This document shows, in pieces, positions 46,125-54,741 of a stretch of 64,000 bases of DNA. A program made the translations under genes and the position numbers. Numbering within the stretch: the stretch's first letter is position 1; each line of letters opens with the position of its first letter. The notes below the pieces were generated by a model that was not told the origin of the DNA, searched no databases, and saw only the letters and a program-made list of their open reading frames with translations. The stretch spans positions 211,750 to 275,749 of the forward strand of contig JALCST010000001.1 in NCBI GenBank assembly GCA_022653675.1. The letters run 5' to 3'. This DNA comes from Bacteroidales bacterium. Lineage in GTDB: Bacteria > Bacteroidota > Bacteroidia > Bacteroidales > UBA932.

Positions 46125-47612
46125 ATGGCAGTAAACACAAAGGCTACCAGCCGATCGTTCCAATACTGGCAAACAAAGACGATCGTAGCCTCCATGATAG
46201 GTTATGCCGTTTTTTATTTCGTCCGCAAGAATTTCTCTTTCGCCATTCCTGGACTTTCAGCGGAATTCGGGATCACAAAGACAAGTTTCGGCATAATAAT
46301 GACGATAATAGGGCTTGTATACGGTGCATCAAGATTCCTGAACGGGTTTATGGCGGATCGCCTGAATGCCCGTTTCTATATGGCTACGGGACTTTTCCTC
46401 TGTTCCGTAGCTAATTTTGCATTTGGTTTTGGAACGGACATCTCCTGGTTGATAACTGGTCAGAAATCGGGACCTGAATTCACAAACATGCTGGTCATGG
46501 TTTTCGGCATCCTGCTTATAATAAACAACTTGTTCCAGGGTACCGGATTTCCTCCGTGTGCACGTCTTCTAACACACTGGATACCGCCAAAGGAACTGGC
46601 GACGAAAATGTCCATCTGGAATACCTCTCATTCCATCGGAGCCAGCCTCACCGCGATAATGTGCGGCTACATAATGGGAAACATGGGCAAGGACATGAGC
46701 GGAAATCCTGCCATGGTGGCGAAAATAGCTGCGAATCTCGGTATAGATCCGTCAAACGCCGAAGGAATGAGGCATGTAATGGAATCGGCGGCGCATGTGG
46801 GTGCATGGAGGTGGTGCTTCTGGATACCGGCGGCAATCGCATTGTGCGGTTCCATATTTCTCCTCATCAACCTGCGTGACACTCCGAAATCGGTAGGACT
46901 GCCTGAAATCGAAGGCACCGATACTAAAAAGTCGGAATCTGAAAGCGATGTCGCTGAGCACAGGCGTCTTTTGCGCGATAAAGTATTCGGGAACAAATTA
47001 ATATGGATCCTCGGAATAGCCAACCTGTTTGTCTACATAGTACGTTTCTCAATTCTGGACTGGGGTCCAACCTTCCTTAAGGAAGCACGGGGACTTTCCC
47101 TGGTGAATGCAGGCTGGACCGTAGCCATCTTCGAAATTTTCGGCATAATGGGAATGCTGGCCGCAGGCTGGTTCACAGACAAATATATGAAAGGACTCGC
47201 ACACCGGACATGCGTGTTCTGCATGCTGGGGGCTGCGGCATTCATGACAATTTTCTATTTCCTGCCAGCACATACCCCGTTTGGGATTATAATTGTTGTA
47301 CTCGCCATGGCCGGTTTCTTTATTTACGGTCCACAGGCTCTCATAGGAATATCGGCGGCAAACCAGGCTACGAAGAACGCCGCAGCGACGGCAAACGGCC
47401 TGACCGGAATATTCGGTTACTCCAGCGTATTGATTACCGGAGTAGGAGTCGGCGCACTTGTGGATTCAATAAACAGGATACATCCTGGACATGGTTGGAA
47501 TACCGTGTTTTTACTAATGATCGCCGCAGCAATAGTAGGATCGGCCATTTTCATGCTTATGTGGGAAGCTCCAAGGGACGGTTACGAAAAACAACCGGCA
47601 GCAAAAAAATGA
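46125..47612 (+). CDS. MFS transporter, GlpT-like organophosphate:Pi antiporter, second copy
   Basis: 495 aa from the ATG at 46125; a longer in-frame ORF starting within the preceding gene is not used. Twelve membrane helices with the block IGYAVFYFVRKNFSFAIPGL near the N terminus and RLLTHWIPPKELATKMSIWN. A larger central loop (about residues 190-300, with GNMGKDMSGNPAM) distinguishes it from the copy at 38861. Likely imports glycerol phosphate or a similar ester. The stop overlaps the ATG of the HAD-IIA gene. Confidence 0.92.
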   Translation: MAVNTKATSRSFQYWQTKTIVASMIGYAVFYFVRKNFSFAIPGLSAEFGITKTSFGIIMTIIGLVYGASRFLNGFMADRLNARFYMATGLFLCSVANFAFGFGTDISWLITGQKSGPEFTNMLVMVFGILLIINNLFQGTGFPPCARLLTHWIPPKELATKMSIWNTSHSIGASLTAIMCGYIMGNMGKDMSGNPAMVAKIAANLGIDPSNAEGMRHVMESAAHVGAWRWCFWIPAAIALCGSIFLLINLRDTPKSVGLPEIEGTDTKKSESESDVAEHRRLLRDKVFGNKLIWILGIANLFVYIVRFSILDWGPTFLKEARGLSLVNAGWTVAIFEIFGIMGMLAAGWFTDKYMKGLAHRTCVFCMLGAAAFMTIFYFLPAHTPFGIIIVVLAMAGFFIYGPQALIGISAANQATKNAAATANGLTGIFGYSSVLITGVGVGALVDSINRIHPGHGWNTVFLLMIAAAIVGSAIFMLMWEAPRDGYEKQPAAKK

Positions 47613-48466
47613 TGTTTTACAAATCAACATACGGCGAAAACGAACTGATGTTTCGCCTTAAGGGAATTCGCCATGTTGCTCTCGACATGGACGGGACAAT
47701 TTACATTGGACGTAAACCGTTCCCTTACACGATACCTTTCCTGGACTCCCTGAAGGCGATGGGTATAGGGTACAGCTTCCTTACTAACAATCCTTCCCAA
47801 AGTATAAGAGACTATCTGGACAAACTGGATAAGATGGGTATCCATGCTACCTCCGAAGAGATGTATACCACTACCCTTGCCGCAATAGACTACATTCGCT
47901 CAAATTACCCATGTGCAAGGCGGCTGTTCATGCTCGGAACCCCCAGCATGATGCACGATTTCGAGGAGGCAGGATTCGAATCCTGCGAAGACGACGCAGA
48001 AGACGTGCCCGACGTATTGGTGGTCGCATTTGACAAAAGCCTAACTTACAGTAGGCTGTGCAGGGCGGCATGGTGGATTAGCCGTGGAAGGCCATACATC
48101 TGCACGAATCCGGATCGCGTCTGCCCCACCGACAAGCCTACGATACTCGTCGACTGCGGTTCGATAACGGCCTGCCTGACATACGCGACAGGGAGAAAAC
48201 CGGACATTGTGCTTGGAAAGCCCGACCCGAATATGCTCGGCGGCATCGAAAAGCGGCACGACCTGAAGCCGTCGCAAATTGCGATGGTCGGGGACCGCAT
48301 ATACACCGACATTGAGATGGCGCACAACGCCGGAGCCTTCGGCGTCCTTGTCCTAAGCGGCGAAACATCGTTGGAAACAGCCGAAAAATATCCGAGACAG
48401 CCCCAGCTGATAGCGGAAAACATAGAAGTGTTGGGGACACTGCTTAAAAAATCACGCGCGCTCTGA
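47609..48466 (+). CDS. HAD-IIA family hydrolase (NagD/phosphoglycolate or glycerol phosphate phosphatase-like)
   Basis: 285 aa from ATG 47609, overlapping the transporter's TGA (second ATG at 47612). Catalytic motif I HVALDMDGTIYIG, motif II SFLTNNPSQS, and motif III/IV GKPDPNM and MVGDRIYTDIEMA with a C2a cap in between. HAD-IIA enzymes include sugar and glycerol-3-phosphate phosphatases. Coupling to a GlpT-like transporter suggests that it dephosphorylates the imported ester in the cytoplasm. Convergent with EFR1. Confidence 0.92.
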   Translation: MMFYKSTYGENELMFRLKGIRHVALDMDGTIYIGRKPFPYTIPFLDSLKAMGIGYSFLTNNPSQSIRDYLDKLDKMGIHATSEEMYTTTLAAIDYIRSNYPCARRLFMLGTPSMMHDFEEAGFESCEDDAEDVPDVLVVAFDKSLTYSRLCRAAWWISRGRPYICTNPDRVCPTDKPTILVDCGSITACLTYATGRKPDIVLGKPDPNMLGGIEKRHDLKPSQIAMVGDRIYTDIEMAHNAGAFGVLVLSGETSLETAEKYPRQPQLIAENIEVLGTLLKKSRAL

Positions 48467-48476
48467 CGGGCCGGAA

Positions 48477-49238
48477 TCAAAAAACTGAAGTATTCGGATT
48501 GAGGTACTGCCCGTGCTTTTTCGTATTCTTGCCATACTGTATGGCGAATTCAGGACAACGGTGCAGGCATCCGAGACAGACGGCGCAACTTTCCTTTATC
48601 CATGCCGGATGCTTGTCCCTCATTTCAATGGCATGTTCCGGGCATTTGAGTGCGCAAAGACCGCAGCCGGTACAACCGTCTCCGACGGTAAAATTGCGGG
48701 TCCTGCTCTTACGGCCGTAAGAGAGGTAATAGATTCCCGACAGCAAAGCGGAAAATTTATGATGCATGAAGTTCCCTTTCGCTTGTCGCGATATGCGCAT
48801 CAGGATTTCGGAAAGTTCCGTTTCGGCTGCTTCGTTCGTAGTTTTGACCTTTTCCTTGTCGGTCAGATCGAAAACAGGAGTCCAGGCATCGGGCATCCTG
48901 AGGTCGAAAAAGGCTGAGATTTCCACTCCCTTTCCCCTTAGGATATGCCGTGCGAAAGTACCGGTTCCTCCAGTAGTCGTTCCGCAGGTCGAAACGAAGA
49001 AGACGTATCCGGAACCGCCACCGATTTCAAGCATATCGAGAAAATCGTGCATGGGTTTCGGCAAACCGCCGAAATATGTCGGGGTTACGATCCCGACGCT
49101 TTCGTTTTCGCCGGCGGCATACATGCGATTTCCACGCTCCATATATTCGACGACATACATGGACTTGTCCCCGATCTCATTCGCAATCCTTTCTGCTGCG
49201 TACTTGCTGTTGCCCGTCGCGGAAAAATAGAAAACCAT
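48477..49238 (-). CDS. EFR1 family ferrodoxin (flavodoxin plus two 4Fe-4S clusters)
   Basis: 253 aa. The N-terminal flavodoxin fold opens with VFYFSATGNSKYAAERIA (FMN phosphate loop). The C terminus carries two ferredoxin motifs, CTGCGLCALKCP and CAVCLGCLHRCP. It is an electron carrier of uncertain partner. Seven bases after the OxyR-like gene on the same strand, so probably in one operon and redox-controlled. Confidence 0.92.
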   Translation of the reverse strand: MVFYFSATGNSKYAAERIANEIGDKSMYVVEYMERGNRMYAAGENESVGIVTPTYFGGLPKPMHDFLDMLEIGGGSGYVFFVSTCGTTTGGTGTFARHILRGKGVEISAFFDLRMPDAWTPVFDLTDKEKVKTTNEAAETELSEILMRISRQAKGNFMHHKFSALLSGIYYLSYGRKSRTRNFTVGDGCTGCGLCALKCPEHAIEMRDKHPAWIKESCAVCLGCLHRCPEFAIQYGKNTKKHGQYLNPNTSVF

Positions 49239-49245
49239 AGCCAGC

Positions 49246-50172
49246 TTACAGTTTTATGGCGAATTTCTTCAGCCTTGAGTCCACCATGTGTTCGGGAATT
49301 ATGTCACGTATGCAGCCGGCTACTATGTTGAGCAACCGTTCGCGGACATAATCGTGACGAACGACAAGCGATATTTCGCGTACAGGTTCAGGATTTACAA
49401 TCTTGCGGATTTGCGATTGCTGGTCATCTCGCAACAAGGCGACGTGAAGTTCTGGAATGATCGTATAGCCTCCGTTTTCGTCGACAATCTTGACAAGCGT
49501 ATCTATGCTGCCAGCTTCATATATGGCGGAATATCCGGACTCGCTCTTGCAGATCTTCAGAACCTGGTTGCGCAGGCAAAGCCCCTCCTGCAGCACCCAT
49601 AGATGCTCCGTGGGAAGCTCGTGCGAATCTATTTCCTTCAACTTGAAAACCGGCTCGCTGGGCGATACGTACGCCACGAATTTCTCGTAGTAGACCGGTA
49701 TTTCGAGAAGGCTGGCATTTCCAAGGGGAGTAGTCAGCAACGCCATATCCAGTTCGGCGCGCTCCAGGCGCTGGACGATATTGGCGGCGCGGGCTTCTGA
49801 AACGCGAAGGGTCACTGCCGGATAGGAGCCGTGCATGGTCTTGAAAAGCCTTGGCAGTATGTAAGGCGCGACTGTCGGAATGACGCCCATATTCACTTCT
49901 CCGCTTTCCTGCTCCTTTTCCGAAAGTACGGTTTCCCTAAGCTGTGCGGCATTGAAAAGCAATATCTTGGCCTGGCTTATGACCTTTTCGCCGCAAAGCG
50001 TCGGCCTTACGGGATGCGAATCCCGGTCGAATATCTGCACGTCCAGTTCCTCTTCCAGCTTGTGTATCATGGAACTCAACGTCGACTGAGTTACGCCGCA
50101 CGCTTTTGCCGCCTTGACGAAGTGACGGTACTTGTCGACCGCCACTATGTATTCCATTTGTTGCAACGTCAT
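49246..50172 (-). CDS. LysR family regulator, OxyR-like
   Basis: 308 aa from the ATG at 50172 (MTLQQMEYIVAVDKYRHFV); a 36-codon upstream extension is unlikely because it runs into the promoter of the divergent gene. N-terminal winged HTH (AKACGVTQSTLSSMIHKLEEEL), C-terminal periplasmic-binding-like sensor. Redox cysteines are candidates in EGLCLRNQVLKICKSE (the spacing fits OxyR's two reactive cysteines). Divergent from a thioredoxin gene, which supports a peroxide or thiol stress role. Confidence 0.9.
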   Translation of the reverse strand: MTLQQMEYIVAVDKYRHFVKAAKACGVTQSTLSSMIHKLEEELDVQIFDRDSHPVRPTLCGEKVISQAKILLFNAAQLRETVLSEKEQESGEVNMGVIPTVAPYILPRLFKTMHGSYPAVTLRVSEARAANIVQRLERAELDMALLTTPLGNASLLEIPVYYEKFVAYVSPSEPVFKLKEIDSHELPTEHLWVLQEGLCLRNQVLKICKSESGYSAIYEAGSIDTLVKIVDENGGYTIIPELHVALLRDDQQSQIRKIVNPEPVREISLVVRHDYVRERLLNIVAGCIRDIIPEHMVDSRLKKFAIKL

Positions 50173-50179
50173 ATAAATC

Positions 50180-50209
50180 GATTTTATCAATACAAAGATA
50201 TATAAAATC
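50180..50209. promoter_or_regulatory. Inverted repeat between the OxyR-like gene and thioredoxin gene
   Basis: GATTTTAT (50180-50187) and ATAAAATC (50202-50209) are exact 8-base inverted arms with a 14-base spacer in the 89-base divergent gap. LysR-type regulators commonly bind such sites; the link is inferred. Confidence 0.4.
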
Positions 50210-50235
50210 TGTTTGATTAATATATACACAGGCCT

Positions 50236-50243
50236 TATTTTTG
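50236..50243 (+). promoter_or_regulatory. -7 element of the thioredoxin gene
   Basis: TATTTTTG matches TAnnTTTG exactly, 18 bases before the ATG at 50262. Its position rules against the longer ORF start at 50241, which would lie within the promoter. Confidence 0.6.
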
Positions 50244-50261
50244 CAGAAAAAGAGAAAAAAG

Positions 50262-50726
50262 ATGAATTTAAAATCAACAATAATTACTCTTCTTGCAGTT
50301 ACGATGCTCTCTTCATGCTGGGCATCGGGAAAGCAGGACGATGCAAAAAAGAAGAACGAAATGAATACTATTCCAATGACTACGGCTGATTTCAAGGTGA
50401 AGATAGCCGACTATGAAAAAAATCCCGATGAGTGGAAATATCTGGGAGACAAACCGGCAATCATCGATTTTTACGCTACTTGGTGCGGACCTTGCCGTGC
50501 CCTTTCCCCGGTGATGGACGAACTGGCCGGAGAATACAAAGGCAAGATCAATTTCTACAAAGTAGATACGGATAAGGAAAGGGAACTGGACGAACTTTTC
50601 GGAATAAGGTCGATTCCTTCCATACTTTTCATTCCGATAAACGGCAAACCTTCCATGGCTCAGGGGGCATTGCCTAAAAGCGAACTGGTCAGAGCCATAA
50701 ACGAGATACTGCTCAACAACAAATAA
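50262..50726 (+). CDS. Thioredoxin, membrane-anchored lipoprotein
   Basis: 154 aa. Lipoprotein signal (LKSTIITLLAVTMLSSCWAS; Cys19 or so), about 30 linker residues, then a full thioredoxin domain with the active site ATWCGPCRALSP and the cis-proline region IRSIPSILFIP. It would reduce or exchange disulphides in the periplasm. A strong stem-loop at 50760-50797 terminates it. Confidence 0.94.
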   Translation: MNLKSTIITLLAVTMLSSCWASGKQDDAKKKNEMNTIPMTTADFKVKIADYEKNPDEWKYLGDKPAIIDFYATWCGPCRALSPVMDELAGEYKGKINFYKVDTDKERELDELFGIRSIPSILFIPINGKPSMAQGALPKSELVRAINEILLNNK

Positions 50727-50759
50727 GCGGCTTTTGTCCCCTACCGGGCATGATCAACG

Positions 50760-50797
50760 AAAAAAGAGGCACTTGTTAATGCAAGTACCTCTTTTTT
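50760..50797. terminator. Rho-independent terminator, probably bidirectional
   Basis: AAAAAAGAGGCACTTG, loop TTAATG, then CAAGTACCTCTTTTTT: a stem of about 15 base pairs with one mismatch, an A-run before and T-run after. It can stop transcription of the thioredoxin gene on the plus strand and of tRNA-Val on the minus strand. Confidence 0.85.
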
Positions 50798-50801
50798 AAT
50801 G

Positions 50802-50879
50802 TGGTGGGAGCTGAGGGATTCGAACCCCCGACCCTTTGCTTGTAAGGCAAACGCTCTGAACCAGCTGAGCTAAGCTCCC
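50802..50879 (-). tRNA. tRNA-Val (anticodon TAC)
   Basis: On the minus strand the acceptor arms GGGAGCT and AGCTCCC pair. D arm AGCTCAGCTGG, anticodon stem TTTGC/GCAAA around loop CTTACAA with anticodon TAC, and T arm with GGTTCGAATCC are all present. The 3' CCA is encoded (50802-50804). It has its own -7 element upstream. Confidence 0.96.
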
Positions 50880-50923
50880 TTCAAACCCTCCCGGCATCAA
50901 TGTCTGGACTCGTTTTGGGAGTG

Positions 50924-50953
50924 CAAATGTATATTCTTTTTTTGAAACTCAAA
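50924..50953 (-). promoter_or_regulatory. Promoter of tRNA-Val
   Basis: The minus strand has TTTG (50950-50953), 18 bases, then TACATTTG (50924-50931), an exact -7 match with a near-standard spacer. It lies 45 bases before the tRNA. Confidence 0.6.
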
Positions 50954-50970
50954 AATAAAATGAAAACTTT

Positions 50971-51972
50971 TTATTTCCTGCCACAACTTCTTTCATCCAA
51001 TCTTTCGGTAAGCATCGGGATTATCTTGTTCAAGTCACCTACGACACCGAGGTCTGCCACCTTGAATATGGGTGCATCCTTGTCCTTGTTTATCGCAATG
51101 ATGAAATCCGATTCTTCCATTCCGGCCAGGTGCTGTACCGCTCCCGAAATTCCGACGGCGATATAAAGGCTGGGACGCACCGTTTTGCCTGTCTGCCCGA
51201 CCTGGCAATCATGCGGCATGACCCCGGCATCTACCATTGCTCTGGAAGAGGATACCTCCCCGTGCAATATATCGGCAAGTTTCCTCAGCATTTCGAATCC
51301 TTCCCTATTTCCGACACCACGCCCACCGGACACTAGTACCCTCGCGGAAGCTATATCGACGCATTTTTTCTCCTTCGGCACCCTGCGTACGAGACGGACC
51401 TTGAATCGGGACGTGTCGAAATCAGGCTTGTAATCGGTTACAATGCCTTCCCTGCCTTCATTTTCCTCCAAAGCTCTCATTACTCCGGGACGCACCGTCG
51501 ACATAGCCGGGCGACGCTTGCAAATAATGGTCGCCATAAGGTTTCCCCCGAAAGCAGGACGGGTCATAAGAAATTGTCCGTCATCGGATATCTCCAGCCT
51601 GGTACAGTCAGCCGTGAGTCCCGTTCCCAAACGTGAAGAGACTCGCGGAGCGAGATCCCGGCCAATGGCAGTCGCGCCGAAAAGTACTATGGCGGGAAGA
51701 TACGAATTGCATACCTGGCATACTGCCTGGGCATACGGTTCTGTAGTATAATCCTTCAGAACGGGATCGTCGACGAGAATCACTTCGTCAGCGCCGAATC
51801 TTATAAGCATATCCGCATATTTGCGTACGCCATATCCCGGAAGGATGGCGAAAACCTTTCCTCCCAGCCTGTCGGCCAGTTCCCTTCCCTTTCCGAGAAG
51901 CTGGAGGGTCGCATTCCTTATACCTTCCCCGCACTGTTCAGCAAATACGAAAACGTTATCTTGTTTATCCAT
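50971..51972 (-). CDS. etfA: Electron transfer flavoprotein subunit alpha
   Basis: 333 aa. The C-terminal FAD-binding domain has the signature VLVSGGRGVGNREGF and GQTGKTVRPSLYIAVGISGAVQHLAGM. With EtfB it carries electrons to or from the acyl-CoA dehydrogenase; in anaerobes such complexes can bifurcate electrons between crotonyl-CoA and ferredoxin. Last gene of the lysine operon. Confidence 0.96.
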   Translation of the reverse strand: MDKQDNVFVFAEQCGEGIRNATLQLLGKGRELADRLGGKVFAILPGYGVRKYADMLIRFGADEVILVDDPVLKDYTTEPYAQAVCQVCNSYLPAIVLFGATAIGRDLAPRVSSRLGTGLTADCTRLEISDDGQFLMTRPAFGGNLMATIICKRRPAMSTVRPGVMRALEENEGREGIVTDYKPDFDTSRFKVRLVRRVPKEKKCVDIASARVLVSGGRGVGNREGFEMLRKLADILHGEVSSSRAMVDAGVMPHDCQVGQTGKTVRPSLYIAVGISGAVQHLAGMEESDFIIAINKDKDAPIFKVADLGVVGDLNKIIPMLTERLDERSCGRK

Positions 51973-51983
51973 TTCCTTGCCCT

Positions 51984-52763
51984 TTATATTATATGTTTTT
52001 CCGCCAAAGCCTTTACGATCAGTTCTACACCCTCTTCAGGCCCAACTTCGTAACACTTTCCTGCCGATTTAAGAGATTTTGCAAAAGCTTCCTTTACCTT
52101 AGTAGGAGAACCGTTCAGCCCGAGTTTCTGGGGGTCGACATCTATTTTGCCTGCGTTCCATATCTCGATTTCCCTGTCATAAGCTTCAACTATTCCTGAA
52201 ACGTTCATGTATCTGGGTTTGAAAGCAGACGACAACACAGATAACAGGCATTTCCCTTCAACTTCCAAATCCTCGTAACAATCTTCGGTTTCCCTGCGAA
52301 CTTTCCAAATTCCGTCATCGAAAGATGCTCCGGTCACATATGTCACCTGAGGAATGCCGAGATGTTCGGCGATTTCCGGAGGAACCTGTGCCGTATCTCC
52401 GTCGATAGCCTGGCGGCCGGCGATGATAACATCCCATTCAAGGCACCTCAAAGCCCCTGCAAGAGCATTTGATGTGGCAAGGGTATCAGCACCTGCAAAG
52501 GCGCGGTCGGTAAGAAGGATAGCCCTGTCAGCCCCCATTGCCAGCGCTTCGCGAAGCACCAGTTCGGCCTGCATGGGTCCCATCGATATCACGGTTATAC
52601 GCCCTCCGTTAGCTTCCTTCAGGCGAAGTGCTAGTTCCAATCCTCCCTTGTCGTCGGGATTCATTATGGCCGGCACGCCCTCACGCATCAACGTATGGGT
52701 TACCGGATTGATCTTTATCTCATTGGTGTCGGGCACCTGTTTTATGCAAACGACTATGTTCAT
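51984..52763 (-). CDS. etfB: Electron transfer flavoprotein subunit beta
   Basis: 259 aa, family length. Opening VVCIKQVPDTNEIKINPVT and the nucleotide-binding block VISMGPMQAELVLREALAMGADRAILL are diagnostic. Pairs with EtfA, 11 bases downstream, and follows the acyl-CoA dehydrogenase gene by 12 bases. Confidence 0.96.
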   Translation of the reverse strand: MNIVVCIKQVPDTNEIKINPVTHTLMREGVPAIMNPDDKGGLELALRLKEANGGRITVISMGPMQAELVLREALAMGADRAILLTDRAFAGADTLATSNALAGALRCLEWDVIIAGRQAIDGDTAQVPPEIAEHLGIPQVTYVTGASFDDGIWKVRRETEDCYEDLEVEGKCLLSVLSSAFKPRYMNVSGIVEAYDREIEIWNAGKIDVDPQKLGLNGSPTKVKEAFAKSLKSAGKCYEVGPEEGVELIVKALAEKHII

Positions 52764-52775
52764 TTATCGACCCTT

Positions 52776-53915
52776 TTATTTGAATAATTTTGATGCTATC
52801 ACCATCTTCTGCACTTCCGAAGTACCTTCGTAGATTTCGGTGATCTTGGCGTCGCGCATCATTCTCTCAACCGGATATTCGCGCGTATAACCGTAGCCTC
52901 CATGAAACTGGACAGCTTTAGTTGTCATATCCATGGCGGTTTCGGCAGCATACAATTTCGCCATAGCCGCATCCGAAGAATAAGGCATTCCCTGCATCTT
53001 TTTCCATGAAGCCGCATAAACCAGATAACGGGAAGCGCAGATGCGGGTCTCCATGTCAGCCAATTGGAATTGGGTATTCTGGAACTTGGAAATACTACGC
53101 CCGAACTGCTTGCGCTCCTTCGTGTACTTTACGGTTTCGTCCATAGCACCCTCCGCTATGCCTAGGGCTTGGGCAGCAATCCCTATCCTGCCTCCGTCTA
53201 GAGTATTCATGGCGATCTTGAAACCTTCCCCTACCTTGCCTAGAAGATTTTCCTTAGGAACCATGCAGTCCCTGAAGATAAGTTCACCGGTAGCCGAACC
53301 TCGTATGCCCATCTTTTCCTCCAGCTTTCCGCAGGAAAAGCCCGGAAAAGTATTTTCTACGATAAAAGCGGATATTCCTTTGTTCCCCAACGATTTATCT
53401 GTCATAGCAAAAACTATGTACACATTCGCTTTACCAGTATTCGTGATGAAAATCTTGTTGCCGTTAAGTATCCATCCCCCATTGGTTTCAACCGCTTTCG
53501 TCTGCTGTGCGGAAGCATCTGTCCCGGCATTCGGCTCGGTCAATGCAAACGCACCTAGCCATTCTCCGGAAGCAAGTTTCGGCACATATTTCATCTTTTG
53601 CTCCTCGTTACCGTTTTCCATTATCGGAGCAATACAAAGCGAAGTATGGGAAGACAATATAACACCTGTGGTAGCACATGCCTTGGATAGTTCCTCCACT
53701 GCAGTTATATACATCAAGTGGTCTCCACCTGATCCTCCGTATTGTTTAGGAACGGGGATACCCATCAATCCGAGTCCGGCCATCTTCCTGATGGTCTCCT
53801 CGGGGAAAAGTTCCTTTTCATCGACTTCAGCCGCCAAAGGTTTCACTTCGTTCTCGGCGAATGCGCGAACCATCTGGAGGAATAACTTATGAGTCCTGTC
53901 AAATTCGAAATCCAT
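52776..53915 (-). CDS. Acyl-CoA dehydrogenase (butyryl-CoA dehydrogenase type)
   Basis: 379 aa from the ATG at 53915 (MDFEFDRTHKLF); the ATG at 53948 overlaps kamE and is not favoured. FAD and substrate motifs GAFALTEPNAGTDASAQ and the catalytic base in ITEIYEGTSEVQ are present. In this operon it most likely reduces crotonyl-CoA, made by Kal, to butyryl-CoA with EtfAB. Length and motifs suit a short-chain enzyme. Confidence 0.94.
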   Translation of the reverse strand: MDFEFDRTHKLFLQMVRAFAENEVKPLAAEVDEKELFPEETIRKMAGLGLMGIPVPKQYGGSGGDHLMYITAVEELSKACATTGVILSSHTSLCIAPIMENGNEEQKMKYVPKLASGEWLGAFALTEPNAGTDASAQQTKAVETNGGWILNGNKIFITNTGKANVYIVFAMTDKSLGNKGISAFIVENTFPGFSCGKLEEKMGIRGSATGELIFRDCMVPKENLLGKVGEGFKIAMNTLDGGRIGIAAQALGIAEGAMDETVKYTKERKQFGRSISKFQNTQFQLADMETRICASRYLVYAASWKKMQGMPYSSDAAMAKLYAAETAMDMTTKAVQFHGGYGYTREYPVERMMRDAKITEIYEGTSEVQKMVIASKLFK

Positions 53916-53928
53916 ATCCCTATTTATT

Positions 53929-54738
53929 TTATTCCTTTTCCGATGCACTTCTAGCCTGCATCCTGGCGACGAACTCCTGAGCTATGAAGGAAGCCACGTT
54001 GTCGGCATAGGTATTCATCCCGAAGCCGGCATCGTAACCAAGTTCCTTAGCCAGTTCGTGAGTTATCCTAGCCCCTCCACAAACAAGTATCACCTTGTTT
54101 CTCAAGCCTTCGGCTTCGAGCAGTTCTACCAATTCCGTAAGGTTCTTTATATGTACGTCCTTCTGGGTAACCGTCTGTGAGACAAGCAGGGCGTCGGCAT
54201 GCATCTCTATCGCCTTCGCTATGAAATCCTCGTTTGCGACCTGGCTGCCCATATTTAATGCATCAATCATCTCATATCGTTCCAGACCGTAATGGCCTGC
54301 ATAACCCTTCATGTTCATGATAGCGTCTATGCCTACAGTATGGGCGTCAGTACCGGTCGAAGCTCCTAGGACGACCAGATGACGTCCTATATTTGCCTTG
54401 ATGTACTCGTCGGTCTCTTCCATAGACATCACTGCTGATTCGACCTTTGGAACATAAATACCGGTATAATCCACTGTTTCCGTACACGCCGCATAGCAGT
54501 TGAAGAAAGTGAAACCTGGTGTCAACTCGCGCGAAAAGACCACCAGAGGATCTTTCAATCCCATTTTCTTTAACAACTGTTTGGCCGCTTCGGTCGCTTC
54601 GTCGCCGAAAGGCACCGGCAAGGTGAAGCTTATCTGCATCTTGCCATCGTTCATCGTATCGCCATACGGTTTTACCTTCTTAAGGTCCAAGGTTTTATCG
54701 AAATCCTTGGCTTCCATTGAATATAATCCTTCGCTCAT
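53929..54738 (-). CDS. kamE: Lysine 5,6-aminomutase beta subunit
   Basis: 269 aa. The B12-binding motif DAHTVG places the cobalt-ligand histidine at residue 133, and the PLP lysine falls at residue 144 in NMKGYAGH; both numbers match the residues I recall from the Clostridium enzyme. Further B12-fold elements are DALLVSQTVTQ and CGGARIT. With KamD it moves the terminal amino group of beta-lysine using adenosylcobalamin and PLP. It is 3 bases after kamD. Confidence 0.97.
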   Translation of the reverse strand: MSEGLYSMEAKDFDKTLDLKKVKPYGDTMNDGKMQISFTLPVPFGDEATEAAKQLLKKMGLKDPLVVFSRELTPGFTFFNCYAACTETVDYTGIYVPKVESAVMSMEETDEYIKANIGRHLVVLGASTGTDAHTVGIDAIMNMKGYAGHYGLERYEMIDALNMGSQVANEDFIAKAIEMHADALLVSQTVTQKDVHIKNLTELVELLEAEGLRNKVILVCGGARITHELAKELGYDAGFGMNTYADNVASFIAQEFVARMQARSASEKE

Positions 54739-54741
54739 TGT

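Noticed and set aside
50173..50280. 36-residue N-terminal extension of the OxyR-like regulator
   Set aside because: It would cross the thioredoxin promoter and put a hydrophobic tail before the HTH; the family begins at MTLQQMEYIV.
53916..53948. Longer N terminus of the acyl-CoA dehydrogenase
   Set aside because: It overlaps kamE and adds a non-conserved basic stretch; the protein family begins at MDFEFD.
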